From the NCBI GenBank assembly GCA_023014335.1, contig JAECYW010000039.1, positions 1 through 64,000 of the forward strand: a DNA stretch of 64,000 nt, read 5' to 3'. Each line of letters opens with the position of its first letter. The stretch's first letter is position 1. The translations under genes were made by a program, and so were the position numbers. Below the pieces are notes generated by a model that saw only the letters and a list, made by a program, of their open reading frames with translations, ran no database searches and was not told the DNA's origin. Positions 12,401 through 25,300 of this stretch are shown here, piece after piece. The DNA is from Galerina marginata (lineage: Eukaryota > Basidiomycota > Agaricomycetes > Agaricales > Galerinaceae).

Positions 12401-15400
12401 CGGAAAGCGGGGAAGAAACTCAGGAGAGTCGGCGGCACAGCTGCAATAGACGAGAATTAACGGAGCTAGCCTTCCTGTGATGTTGAAGGCACTGAATCCG
12501 TCGACTTCAAGCAAAGTGTGGGATAGCATTCATCCGACTCCCGAAGCATCGTCCTGCCCCAGAGTCCAAAGCCGCCGCAGCTACGGTACCTATGAGATTC
12601 GTGTTTGTCAAAGTCACAAAACAAAAGGAATGAAGGAGGAAACCACATACAATGAGACAGCTTCTAGGGAAGGGTGATGGTAAATCACCATCCGATTCGT
12701 CTGTACGATCCAAGCTGTATGAGCTGGAGGGGTTCAACATCCAGTGGAAGGCGACGAGCCTAGGCCCGCGAGGATCGAGCGCTGTGTTGGCATCAGGACG
12801 ATTACCGTTGCCCTTCGCGGTTTGCTTTAGGGGAAGGTGTCATAAGAATCGGAACCAAGAGGCGGTGTGTTGCGCCTTCCTTATCATACCGCTGACGCCG
12901 TTGTGGATGGCGGAAACAAAAGGCAGGTAAAAAAAACTGCGTGGGAACGTGACCATACACGTTTGATCATCAACATCAACAACGTGCTCGACAACTACTT
13001 TGACCAGCAGACGTCCTTCTCTCAGAATCTCTGCTCAACACGGTCGACTTTTTCTTTCCAGGCTGCCCTTTACTGACTCATTGAGGCTTTACTGGAAATT
13101 GTCGTCCCTGCCAGCTCGCCCAAGACACCCGACATGCGGTTGGTATGCAGTTTGCTCATCGACAACTTCTGGCACTATTCTGCTGTGTTACTTCAAATAA
13201 CTGGCCCAGTTATCTCGTTTTACCGAGAGTTCTTCTGGTCTTAGACGTACCATTGATGACTTACTACTCGTCCGAAGACTCCTTTGCTGTTCCTGGTTAG
13301 TCGTGGATATCTATTTCTGACGTAGATCTCTGCTGGATTCGTGAGTCTCCCCCAATTACTTCCCCTCCGCGTGCATGAGTTTGACTTGATCCGTCATGTA
13401 CAAGTGTCGTAGGTACGTTCCATACAAGTTTATCCCGACCTTCCATCATTTGATTATGCTGGTTCGAAATGCTGCACCGACCTCCCAAATTGAATGGTCC
13501 CATCGTCCCTAGGTGCTCTTCTCACTCTTTTCTTACTTAGTTTCTGCCTTCGCGTACTGCTGGAACCGAGGATGCGTGATGAAACTAGTCGCCTATACAT
13601 ACCTCGCCCACAATTGATATCCTCCTTCTTGGCCCTTGCTCTTCTGGAACGTTTCCCGTGCCAAATGCGTTAGCCTTTCTAATGCCAACACGCAGATTGT
13701 CGCCATTTTGTTGCATATTTAATATATCGTGGGTTTCAATTTTCCGTTTGACCTTGCTCAACCCTTTTTTTTGACTTCCCGAAATGCGATGGGCCGCAAG
13801 TCCAACCTGGAGACACCCTTTTATCGGATCGTCACTCTAATCATTGGTGAGTTCTGCCCACCCACACCTTCTGTTTTTATCTGCTCCTCCTACATATAAA
13901 TGTATTCTGTTTCCCGTGTCTGCAACAAAGTCGCAACCAATGATTGCATCTCCGAATTTTTCGGTCCAGAAAAGCTGCCTGATATCACTTGCTTGTTGGA
14001 AAGCTTGGGGCACGCTAACTTGACAGAAGATGGATGCTTTTGATCTTGTTCACAATTTGATGATCACGACCTTGTTTCATCAGTCATTCGTCTTAAGTAT
14101 ATGATGGTATTCGAATTTCTCTTTACCTCCCTCTCGCGTGCTCACTAAATTCATCTGTCAGCAGAGTTTCAGGTCATCGTTGGCCCTGTTCCTATGGCTT
14201 CACTCGTGCATTCCTGGGGTTGCTGATTTCTAATGGTGTTCCTCTTCAACTGCGCCGACTTGCGCCGACTTCTTGATTCGAAACATGATGCATTGCCCCC
14301 GCTTGTTGTTGCAAATCTCGTCCACTTCTTACAGCACTGTGATATCTTTGTCTAGAATACCGGAATATCAGTAACTCTAGATTGCCGATTGCATGGGTTT
14401 GTTTGATATTTCTAGGGTGTATTTTGACCATGCCGTGCAGATGCTGATTCTACTGCTGGATGATGGGCCTACCTTCGCTGAATTTCGCAGTACGGCTATC
14501 GCTATCTCATAATAGGCGGCTGGCATTAGCAATTACAGGCCATCATTGAGTAATTTAAGGATCTCGAACACGGAGATTATTTTCCAACAACCACGATTGA
14601 ATCAAACTGGTCTGTTCGCCCAAAAACACCCTTTCAAAGTTCTAATCAGCCTAGAATGCATAAAAGGCGCCGATGCTTCTGGGTTCATCTTTAGCTCTTT
14701 TGATCTAACGATGTCTGAAATCGGCCCCGGTGTTTTCTCCCCTCATATGCTTGATGCATTTCGTGACATTCAAGCGGCTCATTGTGCGCGAAGTAAGGCT
14801 TTGAAACTTACACAATAATCACTGCTAACAAATCTCTGGTCCAGTGGCCTCCAATTCATTAATCCTCTATGATTATTGTGCGTGTTCAATACATCTATAT
14901 GGCGCGTTCAAAGGCCGAAGTTTATCCCAGTGATAACCTTTGACAAAGAGGTGAAGAAAACCGTTAATTTGTGGACTTCCGTCAAATTGATACCAAGAGG
15001 AATAGGTGGAACTAGTTTGGGTAAACCTTTGCCTTGTGGCTTCCTAATTAACGTCCTAAAGCGCCAGCACACCTACGTAGAACAACAGGCGCTCCATAGC
15101 AAACATTGTATTTTTTATGGTTAGTATTTGCCTTTGACTTCTTCTTGGATCCGTTTGAAAATATCTCGCAGAATCGATATTACATCTTATTGTCTTCCGC
15201 GTCAGTTTTGTCTGCTAAATCCCTCTTCCATCGATCTACCTAATAAATCATCCACTGTGCCTAGGTTCAGCTCCTACGGTAACCCGAACGTTCTGGGACT
15301 CACCATATCTGAACTGAAAGAACATCCTAGCATTTTTGGTGCATGGTCTCACTGCTTCTGTACGTTCTCCCTGCCTAAGGCCGTCACAATTAACCGAGCA

Positions 15401-15543
15401 TACTCTCCGTTCTGACATTTAGTTGTACGAATCTGTATTAAAAGTTGGAATACTCACCGACTCAACTTCGATTCTACCCAATGAATTTTATAGCTGTAAG
15501 CCCCAAATTTTACCGAGCAACCTAATCCTTAATATTTATTCAG
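9425..15543. other. gene-poor 6-kb stretch
   Basis: I see no recognisable gene. Short frames that begin with ATG exist, for example 10606-10905 (+), 11582-11818 (+) and 14546-14818 (+; its first ATG is at 14545-14547), but none has a family signature or convincing splice partners. A T/C-rich stretch with a TATA-like AT-rich run precedes 11582. A possible first exon at about 13789, read M-G-R-K-S-N-L and followed by a GTGAGT donor, could not be extended. Undetected fast-evolving genes or decayed transposons are possible. Confidence 0.35.
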
Positions 15544-16311
15544 GTAGAAAATATTTGGAATGGGAAGCCTGTACTGGTTTACTGGCCGTGATACTTGCTC
15601 AAGGTGCGTCCATTTAACCCTGTCCAGCATTATGTCAGTGTTCTGATGAGCCTAACAGCAATTTTGCAGCTACGAATCTACGCTCTCTATACTCGCAGCA
15701 AGAAAATTCTAGCGTTGATGCTCGCATGCTATTTCATTCAATTCGCGTTGTCAGGGTGGATGATCAACTGGAGCAATCTATCTCAACTCCGAACCTCAAT
15801 TATTTCCTTTGCGGGTGGGGAGTCCTGCGTATCCTCAAATGAAAATCCCCAACTCTACGATTTCTATATCCCCCCGATGATATTTGACGGTCTGTTATGC
15901 CTCTTAGCGCTCATTAAAGGGCTTCAGGAATTCAAATATCCCGGATCTTCCTTCCGTCATGGGCAAAGCCTTATTAAAATCCTGGTTCGGGATTCGGTCT
16001 TTTATTTCGCGATGTAAGTGCTCCGCCAATTTCCTCTCTACTGTAGCCCGAAACGAGTCTCCGTCACTTAGTATCACCATAACCTATCTAGTCTGCACAC
16101 TATATCTCAGGTTTGAACCAGTGAGTCTCTGCAGATACGTGCTACATGCTCTAGTCTAATAATTTCAAAGCCTGCTTTGATTGATGCCTCCATAGGCTTT
16201 GCTCCTGCTATGTCCAGTATTTTAGCAAGTCGCGTTTTATTCAACCTTCGCGAAGCAGGCTTCAAAACATCAGAAGTATATTCTACCCCACAAGAAGTAC
16301 AGTTTAGATAA
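15544..16311 (+). CDS. DUF6533-like membrane protein, 5' end not resolved
   Basis: Four 3' exons assemble cleanly: 15544-15603, 15659-16013, 16072-16120 and 16171-16311, in consistent phase to TAA. The encoded segment is a string of transmembrane helices matching the large DUF6533-like family of agaricomycete membrane proteins. Landmarks are GRKYLEWEACTGLLAVILAQ, AILQLRIYALY-x3-KKILA, a GG-x-x-C lumenal turn, a long helix FDGLLCLLALIKG, RDSVFYFAI, and the final FAPAMSSILASRVLFNLRE. The usual N-terminal part (first helices and start codon) could not be found upstream of 15544. The gene may therefore be 5'-truncated, or its first exons have diverged. The function of the family is unknown. It is certainly a membrane protein. 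Confidence 0.65.
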
Positions 16312-16448
16312 AAAATTATGCTCGACTGAAGGTTAGAAAAGTTTAGATTAGCGTCTTTAAGGAGGTTGATGTTCAATCAAAGGCGCTGCAGTTATGATTC
16401 ATTGTGTACCGGCTTAAGATCGAATTTGAAAGCTTATAACTTAAAGTC

Positions 16449-17200
16449 CTAGTTAGAGGAGGTCACCGAACGACAGTGACATTGAGTGGGGGTTATCAAA
16501 CCTGAATTCCACAGCAATGGATCAAGCAGGTGCTCCGAAAAAAACGCGTAGTTCAGACAAAGCCCATTTCGGACGCTGTTAATATCCTCGACAGGGTTGC
16601 CACCGGTAGGGTCTTGACTGCGACGCTGAGTAAAAGTTAAAATGTACTGCCACATTGTGATAGTGAGCAAGGATGCTCGAGAAGAATGAAAGTAAGCCTT
16701 ACAATATCGCTCTTGCTGTGACCCAGGAGGTGCAGTCGCGGCATCGCAGATCAAATCCGACATCTCCATCAAGACGCATCACTTTCCATCCCGCTCGGCG
16801 ACTTTGGAGCGGAATCGAGCACTCCGAGTGGTGGCAACACTGGAACTTATGCTTGTGCTCCCAACTGTAAAGTCGACTGGAAACATTCTTCGTTTTTTGT
16901 CGTCACTGGTGCATTAGGATGGAATGGTGGACTCAGCTGGGAGACTGGCATTATAGTTCACAATATTGAACCGGTCGGAACTGGACGAAAGGTCGCCTTA
17001 TGCTCCAACGACAATTCCGATATCGTAGCGGATCCGTTTAGACTGCCTGTGCGTGCATTAATGATTTCAAACGGAAGGGCAAGGCATTGGACCCAATGCC
17101 AATTGTGGGAATCGAGATTGAAAAATTGACTGTCGGTATCAAGCGCCACAGTGCGAGGGAATGATGCATATACTTGGATTTTAGGAGCAATCGCGGTCAT
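16449..17200 (-). pseudogene. HNH-endonuclease family gene, broken
   Basis: Read on the minus strand from ATG 17200, the N-terminus (FFNLDSHNWHWVQCLALPF) resembles the front half of an agaricomycete HNH-nuclease family. Further on come RSARFRSKVAERDGK, CDAA and, after a short intron (about 16705-16653), TFTQRRSQDPTGGNPVEDIN then SVRNGLCLN. These are the blocks that surround the HNH core. Two breaks are visible. An in-frame TGA falls directly after ERDGK, near 16785. Also, the conserved His expected after CDAA is replaced by Thr. The C-terminus stops soon after the NGLCLN block. I therefore call it a pseudogene; an unusual intron across the TGA is the alternative. It lies tail-to-tail with the membrane-protein gene. 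Confidence 0.6.
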
Positions 17201-17611
17201 TGTGAGCGGGAATAAGAGACATGCATGATGGCCTAATCAGGATTCGTAGATTATTAGGTGATGACCAGAATTAAATAAGGTAGGATATGAACGTACGTGA
17301 ACCGCCGCCCGTCGATCGGCTAGATAGTAAGAAAACTACGAAAACAAGATATGTTCAAAAAACGAGGGTGATGAAGGAGTAAGATTCTAGAAATGAAGCA
17401 CGAAACATGATACAAGACCCAGAGCGACGACTCGGAGCGAAGATAACTGTTAATTCAACATTAATATGGGCAAGAAGAGAACAAATATTTCGACAGAAAA
17501 AAGTGTACTGTAGGTAAATTAAAAGACTAATCAGAATATCTAACAAAGCGCAATAGAAAACCCCAAGCTGACCAAAATCGCACCATCCAACTGCAATCAT
17601 CGCTCCTCAAA

Positions 17612-20106
17612 CTAATCCTCACCGTCGCCCACCTGCGCGCTCCCATTTCCATCAGGCGTCATTTCCTTTCCCTCGTCCCTATTCCCCATCTTCTCCCCAT
17701 CTCCCTCAATTCCCCGAGCAGGAACACCCATTTCCACGTCGTCGCACTTAAGCTCCACCACGCGTACTGACGTCTTCTTCCCTTTACCCTTCCCATTCCT
17801 CACCCCGCTTCCTCGCCCACCGCGCTTCCCACTCCGAGCTATCGCGCCAAACCCGCCCAGACGCGAAGTTCCGGCTTCTCCTCCATCGGAACCGCCAGAT
17901 CGAGACTTGACGACGCGTGTGATACTACCGCTGCCGCCGACGCCGAAGATGGCTTGGATATCAGTCGCGTTTGGAGGGCTGACACCGCGTTCCCAAGAGC
18001 TCGAGGTATTTGGAAGGCCGGAGTTGCTCCCTGAGAAAATGTCGAACCAGCTTTCGGTGCCGTTCGGGTCATGAGGAGTCGATGTGCCAGCTAGAACAAC
18101 GAGAACGGAGAAAAGGAGACAAAGCGTCAGAAAGCCGCATATATGCTATCACGAACAAAGGAAGGAGGGGGAACATACCGTTAACGCCACTCGAAGACCC
18201 GCTCATCGTACTCGATACCCTCGAAAATCCCCTAGGTGGCGAAGGCGGGCGAGCGCCTTCGAACATCGGCCAATCCAATCCCAAACCCGGTTTCCTAGCT
18301 TCAGCTCCTCCATCTCTCGCCCCGCCCGGTTGCTCCAGATCATGCGACTGCGCCTGCGACTGCCGGCGGCTCCGTTCATCTGCCTCAAGGAAAGCAGAGA
18401 ACGTATCCTCCTTCTCCTTGCGCGAAATCGGCATATAGGAGGAGGACGCCGGTCCACCGCTCGCCACGGAGCTCGAATTAGGTTGATAAGGCGCATATAC
18501 TTGGAATGGCAACGGCCCATATCTTCCTGAGCCTCCGCTACGTGTTTCGGTTGGGCTGCGAATATCCGTCGCGAAACTCGACCGAGCTGCTGTGCCAGCG
18601 CGTTTGGACCCAGAACCCGACCCAAGGCCAGGCTCAAAGTCCGTATGGAGCGGGATGAAAGCGGGCGGAGATGAGGACGAGGGTTGAGGAAAGAGTGAGG
18701 CATATGGGCCTTGTCGCTGGTACATCCCGGCGAGCTCTTGGTTGTAGTAAGTCCTCGAATGAGTTGGGAGAATCGAGTTGAAATTCGCGTGTCCTTGGCC
18801 TGGCACTGGGAGAACGCGCCCACTATGCCGCCCTGGGTCGTAGCTTGATACGCTTCCGTTCAAACCCACATTGCCAGTCAACCCGACGCTCGCTGGAGAT
18901 CGGCGCCCGGGGTCCATGCTGTCCAATGTCGATCGCTGACGCTTCGCGGGGCGAGGATGGATGCTTGAGCTGCGATCGTTCGAAACGGGGAGGTGGGATG
19001 AGATTCCGCTGCTGGTACTCAAGGTGTTACCGAGACCGCCGATGCCAGCGCCGACGCTGCTGGAAGAGTGAATAGGTGGAGGAGCCTGGGCTTGCGAGTG
19101 TGAGTGTGGATACGAAGAATTGCTGTACGGGTGGGATGCTTTGGAATTACTCTGTACAACCCGAGATGAGAAGAGGGCAAACGAGAACGATACTAGAAAC
19201 GTACTTTTTGGAGATCCATATCGTCGTCTCTCGGCAACTTCGACTTCTCTCCATTTTTCCTCCTCTTGCCCTTCGCGTTGGAACCACCACTGGCTTTCGG
19301 GGCAGGCAGGTCGGGGTGAGACACCGGTTTCTCGTCGGATTCGTCGCCGTCGATCCTAATGTATTCCCCATCCCCGTCCTCATCCTCGTTATCCTTCGCG
19401 TTCGATGCACCAGAGAAGTCGACTGGCCCTCGTAAGTCGTTTTCGCCCTGGTACTGTAGACGCGAATGGTTTGACCAATAAGAATAAAGTAGAGTGGTGG
19501 CAACGTACCCTGAGTTGACGCTGCACGATATCCCTGATGTCCACTGAGCTGTACTGATGCAGCTTCGTGTCGTGTCCAGGTCTATCCTCTACGACGTTAA
19601 AAATAGAACAACAGCTCAGTCGTGGTTGTCAAACGAGAGAAGTTGAAAAACACACCGAAGATAATGACCGCAACATCGACTGAGCACAGCACGCCAAGCT
19701 CGTACGCCTTCTTGAACAAGCCGTTCTTGCGCTGCTCATCGTCGAACGGGTCGTTGAGGTTAGCAGGCGGAGGAAAGGTGGTTGAATGTTGAGTAAGGAG
19801 ATAAGAATAGTACCGATGAAAACGCCAAGACCATCAGTACACAAAAATAGGACGCGAAATGAACGTGGAGGTTTGCATACCTTTGCGAATGTCACTGCGC
19901 GGTTTCTTTCTTGCTAAATGGTCATGAAAAAAGAGTGTAAGTACGTTGTGTTGAGAGAACGAAAGAGATGAGAGAGAAAATTAGTGTGACGACGAAAGCC
20001 ACGAACACGACAACAACTTGATCAAGCGAACGAAACTTTGAGGGTAGAAATGGCACCAAGAATAACTCACCGCGATAGGTTGTATGTCGATCTTCCTTCT
20101 GCCCAT
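17612..20106 (-). CDS. MADS-box transcription factor, MEF2/Rlm1 type, 641 aa
   Basis: Seven exons: 20106-20071, 19913-19881, 19731-19656, 19588-19509, 19453-19205, 19151-18179 and 18090-17612. Exons 1-3 encode the MADS box, starting [20 protein letters not shown] and ending in [15 protein letters not shown]. The [20 protein letters not shown] block is typical of MEF2-type rather than SRF-type factors. Exon 4 carries the MEF2-like follow-on ([18 protein letters not shown]). The rest is acidic ([11 protein letters not shown]), then basic (KGKRKNG), then Ser/Pro/Gly-rich and disordered, with a basic Gly/Lys-rich tail. In yeasts Rlm1-type factors act in cell-wall-integrity signalling; I infer that role here. 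The product is a nuclear DNA-binding dimer. Introns within the MADS box are unusually long for this window (157 and 149 nt), the others 51-88 nt. Confidence 0.93.
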
Positions 20107-20459
20107 CGTAGTCCCTGTATTGAATTGAACGTCGGGCGGATAGGTGGCGGCAAACGAAGAGAGCAAAAAAAAACCGATGACAAATCGCGGACCGCCGCAG
20201 ACTCATCAGCGGCCGGCACGCAACTGCGGAGCTCAAATTCAAGGCAAATGATCGTTTCCTTGTTTGGGCTCGCTATGGCTTTTCTCGAACGACTTCCTTC
20301 CGTCCATGTTAGACGAAGGCGTCCACGCTCAGGATGCTTAGATGTTCGCTGAGAGCGTTTGAATTGCTGTATCTTCTTGATGGAATGTACTTTCTCATCA
20401 AGTGATCACCACGTCGGCATGGTCGGCATGCTTCAAGTGCTGAGGGAATCAGAGGGATA
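20107..20459. other. upstream region of the MADS-box gene
   Basis: Presumed promoter and 5' UTR of the MADS-box gene. I see no further gene and no clear regulatory motif. Confidence 0.3.
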
Positions 20460-21047
20460 TTAATGGCAGCCTGGCGCCTCACCCTTCTCCTTCAACTCCT
20501 CAGCGTATGCAGAACGAAAACATTCGCAATATGTAGCAGAAAAGATAATTTTCTCTATTTTGTGATAGAATTTTCGATAAGTCGCTCCATCTGCGCTTTC
20601 GACAAATTCTTCTTGAAGCTTGAAGAGATATTCCGCACGAACGCCTCCTTCTTGATAGGTAATAAGTATTTCTAAAAAGGTAATCCAAAGGTAATCGGCG
20701 ATACAATTTCGGTCCATGATGCAGTTAATTTATATGCACTCACCGACTCAAAAAGCCGCGGTAAACCTAGAATTGTATACTCGACGACTGCAGCCATTCG
20801 AAACTTAAGGAAACCTACTTCTTCTTCGAGAATATCTCTTCCACAAATGCGGCATTGCGACCAATCAATTGCAAAGGGTTCGGGGTGTAAATTGTTCTAC
20901 AGATTGACTGATAGTCGAGATGCAGAGGACGGGAAAGTCCTGCTGGGTCCAAGTGCGCAGGAGGTATATGTAGGGCTGAGTAAAGTACACGGAAACCAGT
21001 CTAAATAAAAATCCCTCGACATCAAAACATAAAGATCGATGGAACAA
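20460..21047 (-). CDS. unrecognised protein, tentative exons
   Basis: A minus-strand frame ends at TAA 20460. It contains a helical, charged stretch (YRKFYHKIEKIIF, then a C-x-C-x-x-x-x-A segment and AEELKEKGE). Upstream on the same strand is a short frame MAAVVEYTILGLPRLFES with a GTGAGT donor near 20745. Further up, to 21047, is a hydrophobic/aromatic frame. The pieces could be exons of one gene but I could not connect them in phase with confidence, and no family is recognisable. It may equally be a decayed gene. Confidence 0.25.
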
Positions 21048-22396
21048 TTGGTGGATTTGCTAGGCTGTGAACACGAAGACTGTGAACCGGCATGCCGATA
21101 GGTGATTATCTTATCTTATCAGTAGCCACCGTATATATACACAGACAAACATCCATTATGTTCGTTTTCAGCCTGTGGTGAAGCTTCTGAGGACAACTTC
21201 TGGTACGCGTACGGTTTATTCTCTGTAACGTCCATTGAGCCATTGACTGTCACTCACTCGTGAACTACAGCTCTCCCTAATTCCCAACCTTTTGACTGGC
21301 ACTCGCTAGGTTCAAGGCACCCCTTAGATCGACTCAGATTCTCTCGCACCTTGCTATGACTTCTTCCTACTTGATATGGCCGGCTTGTGGACTCTTCTCG
21401 CCGTCAACTACATTCTCTCGGCTTGCCTAAAGATATTCAAAAAGCGGATAACGATTACTTATGGACTTTATGGCACATGTTCTCAGTCACCGCGGCCTTT
21501 GACCGAGGCCACTCCGCCCTGAAACCCGTGCTTTTTATGTCCTCCTCTGATGGCCCCCATGTCTGGTTTTGTTTCTGCCCCTCAAGGGACAGCTGCAGTT
21601 GAACGGTGTTCTAATGTCCATAAATTAGTGGACCTAGCTATCTGTGGATTCAAACGCGCACTGTTTCCCGGATTTTTGCCACCGCACCATCTAAATACGA
21701 ACCAACTTTCCTCATTTCGTGCGTCAATATCGTAACTCCGCAAAACTGTTGCCACTAAAGTTACCGCTAGCTCCAGCGGCCCGTATATTTCACACTCAAT
21801 GTAAGCATTCCTCGACTACTTCACCAGAATGCTGACTCGACGTGCAACAGTGCCAAAAGAACACCTGGGTCAAAAATAGGCCGGTCTTCATGGGGGTCTA
21901 AATGCATGTTAAGCTCAGGTGTAGAGGCAATAATAAGGGGCTAAAGCGGTACAGAACATTGCCTCGAATACTCGCATCGAGGTAAATATATCATCGTCTT
22001 TTTCATGTCACCTCTATCTCAGTCCCTTTCTTCTCAGCGGACTATTCGTTTATCCTGCGTACTCTCAGAGGACCGTCTACCTCCACGCTATCGTCGGTGA
22101 CACTTACGTTCTCGTTGGAGTCCTGGCTGCTTTCAAAACGGATTTCTGCGTCACTTGACGCAGCTACACACGATTTTTTCCCTTCAAGAAGGAAGTTCTC
22201 GCCCAAGCAGTTTTATTTCTGCTTTCGCTATTCGATGCGCCATCGTACTGCGGCCCGACATCTGCCCGAAATCGACTCTAACCATCGCACGGATCTTTTA
22301 TCCACGGCTTAAATATGCTGGTTCCATTTGGGACTTGCGTGGACCTCCTCTTCGCCCCACCTTTCGGTACTCGCACACCTAGCATTTAGTCAGAGT
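21048..22396. other. upstream region of the sugar transporter, GATA-site cluster
   Basis: No gene recognised. At 21100-21122 several TTATC/GATA cores occur within about 25 bp (CGATA then ATTATCTTATCTTATC). GATA factors in fungi control nitrogen and iron uptake genes. The cluster is about 1.3 kb upstream of the transporter start, so its link to that gene is only a possibility. Confidence 0.25.
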
Positions 22397-25300
22397 ATGG
22401 GCGCAGGAGCTACAGCCACTAGCGCTCCCGGTGACGTTCGCAGCTATGAACATCTCCTTGACCAGAGGCCGTGGTACAAGAACCGACGTACGTCCTTCAC
22501 CATTTCTGTTCCGATAAAATCACTGAATCTAGTCTAGGATTACTCTTGTTAAACTTCTGGATCGTCATAGTGTATGTTCCCCTTTGTGGTTCTGTCAATC
22601 ACTCTGATTTAATCTAATTGGATGCTATACCAGACTTGTGACGTCCTCTACGAACGGATATGATGGCAAGTTATTTCCTATTCGTCAATTGATCTATAGC
22701 GTCTCATATTCCTTCGGAAATTTTCAGGTAGCATGGTTAGTGAGTACAATTTTTTTACTCTCAATACCCGTAGAAATCTCAACGAATCAAAGACGGCTTG
22801 CAATCTCTTCCCCAATGGCAAAGTGCTTTCCACCACCCCACCGGTGGATCGGTAGCTATCTAAACTACACCACATTCATAATCGATCATTGACACGCGTT
22901 ATTATAGCTTGGTTTGCTAGGAGCTATTCAAGTAAGGACTTATCCTTCCCTCAATCCATACGCTCTCGTTCGACTCACTGTCCTAAATAAAGAACATCGG
23001 GTCGCTCTCGGCTCTCCCATTTGCTCCTTACATGGCTGATATCATGGGCCGGAAGTCCTGTATCGTTTGGGGAGCGTGCCTGATGATAATTGGCACGGTC
23101 ATCCAGACGGCAGCGCAGAACGTACATATGTTCATTGGTGCTCGGTGAGTTTATTTACAGTTCGACGTGTAATGCAGTCAGCGGCTGAACAAGTCTTAAT
23201 TACGACGCTACATAGTTGGCTCATTGGCTTTGGACTTAACTTCGCCGCTACAGGTTCGCCAATGTTAATCTCGGAACTGGCATATCCAAGTGAGTTCAAT
23301 TTTATATCCTGCATCTTCTTTGAAAATATTGACGTATTCCGCAGGTCAAAGAGGACAAATAACCTCCCTTTATAATAGCTTATGGTAGGCTAAATGCGCT
23401 CGTTGATCTCTTCCTTTTTTAACCAATTAATTACAGGATTTTTGGGAGCATAATTGCTGCTTGGACCGTACGTACTCGTACACACGTCATCGTAAACCTC
23501 GAATTAAGCGCCCAATTACAGACTTTTGGGACGTTCCACATCGACACGAGCTGGTCGTGGAGAATTCCGTCAGCCATCCAAGGATTCCCATCCGTCATTC
23601 AACTTTGTTTAATTTGGTTCGTTCCCGAGTCGCCAAGATGGCTGATGAGCAAGGGAAGGTGCGTCATTCTCGCTCCGCTGCCTATAAGGTCAAATAACGA
23701 CAACTTTTCCCAGAGAGGAAGAGGCTCTTCGCACTCTGGCATATTATCACGCCAACGGAAACGAGTATGACCTCATTTTTTCAGTTCTATAATCTGGCTG
23801 ATTACTTTTTTTCTTTTATTCAGAAAAGACCCTCTTGTCGAATACGAATTCCAAGAAATCCGGGCAACTATCCACCTCGACAGTGAAGTGGCTAAGAGTG
23901 TCGGATGGCTAACGCTTTTCAAAACACCCGGGAATAGGAAACGCATGAGGATTATCATCGCTATTGCCTTTTTCTCGCAGTGGTCTGGGAACGGATTGGC
24001 GTAGGTTTCTCATTTCCGTGCTCGAAACTGGGCTGTACTGATCCGTTATTGACATCAGCTCATACTGCAAGTGATTTTAACACGATCGATTGGACAAACT
24101 AATGAAGTTTCCCATAGACCTCAATAAAGTCCTTGATGCAATCGGAAGTTTGTTGTTCCTTTGCCAGTTTATCGGACACATATACTGACACCTCGCGTAT
24201 AGTAACAAGCCCTACGATTCAGCTCCTTATCGTAAGTTTCGCTCACACCTACCTGCTTCTCATAATTTATTTCGACGGTTTCAGAATGGAATTCTTTCAA
24301 TTTACAGCTTCGCCCTTTGCATCTTCGCTTCTCTCTACTGCGATAAAATTGGACGGAGAAAATTATTTCTCATATCTACGGCAGGTACGTTTGTTGCGGG
24401 CATTGTATAATATCGAGTTTTCGACATGCTTATATACGGAAAATAGGCATGCTTGTGGCGTGGATTCTTGAGACTGTATGTTTTGCACTTTACACCGAGA
24501 AGGGAAATCCGGCGACGGCTCATACATTTATTGCCATGATCAGTAAGTATTCCGGACCTTCTGTTGCTTTCGTATACTTTTCTAATCCTGACGGCCTACC
24601 AGTCTTGTTTTCCACATTTTACACAGTAAGACTATCATATTTCCGATGAAAAATCGTGTCCCAACACTCCACCTAATTTCAGCTGGCCTATTCTCCTCTC
24701 ATCGTTACGTGAGTAGAGTTTGTCTCTCAAATATTTGAGAGACCATCTCGAAGAACTCTTGTACTGACCCCATTCCAGGTACACGATCGAAATCTTGCCT
24801 TATAACCTGCGATCGAGAGGTTTTACCGTGTTCAATTTCACGATTTGCTTGTCGTTAATCTTTAACCAGTAAGTGGCGCATTTGGCTGTCCAAAATTCAA
24901 TTGTTCACTCTACCGCTAAAGATATGTCAATCCAATTGCGCTTCAAAAGTAAGTTCTGCTCTTGCTCGGAGTCAAACGGATCGACTGTCCTGACCAATTC
25001 ATTCTGTAGCATTGGATGGAAGTATTACGTGCGTATTTTTTGCGAATGGCAATAACAAATTGCTGATGCATATCTAATAAAATATAGACCGTTTACATAG
25101 CTTGGCTATCGTTTGAGCTGGTATTCATTTGGTTGTACCTCGTCGAGACCAAGAATGTAAGTTTACCTACGCCTTGATGATCATCTATCAGTTCTAACAT
25201 AACTATTCTCAGCGCACATTGGAAGAAACAGCGGCGTAAGCTCTATTTTGAAATAAATTAATACAAATAGATTAACTCTTTCCAGGATATTCGACGGGGA

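Noticed and set aside
18203..18823. 206-codon minus-strand frame and overlapping plus-strand frames in the MADS-box gene
   Set aside because: They overlap the long exon 18179-19151 in another frame or strand. The low-complexity Ser/Pro/Gly exon generates open shadow frames.
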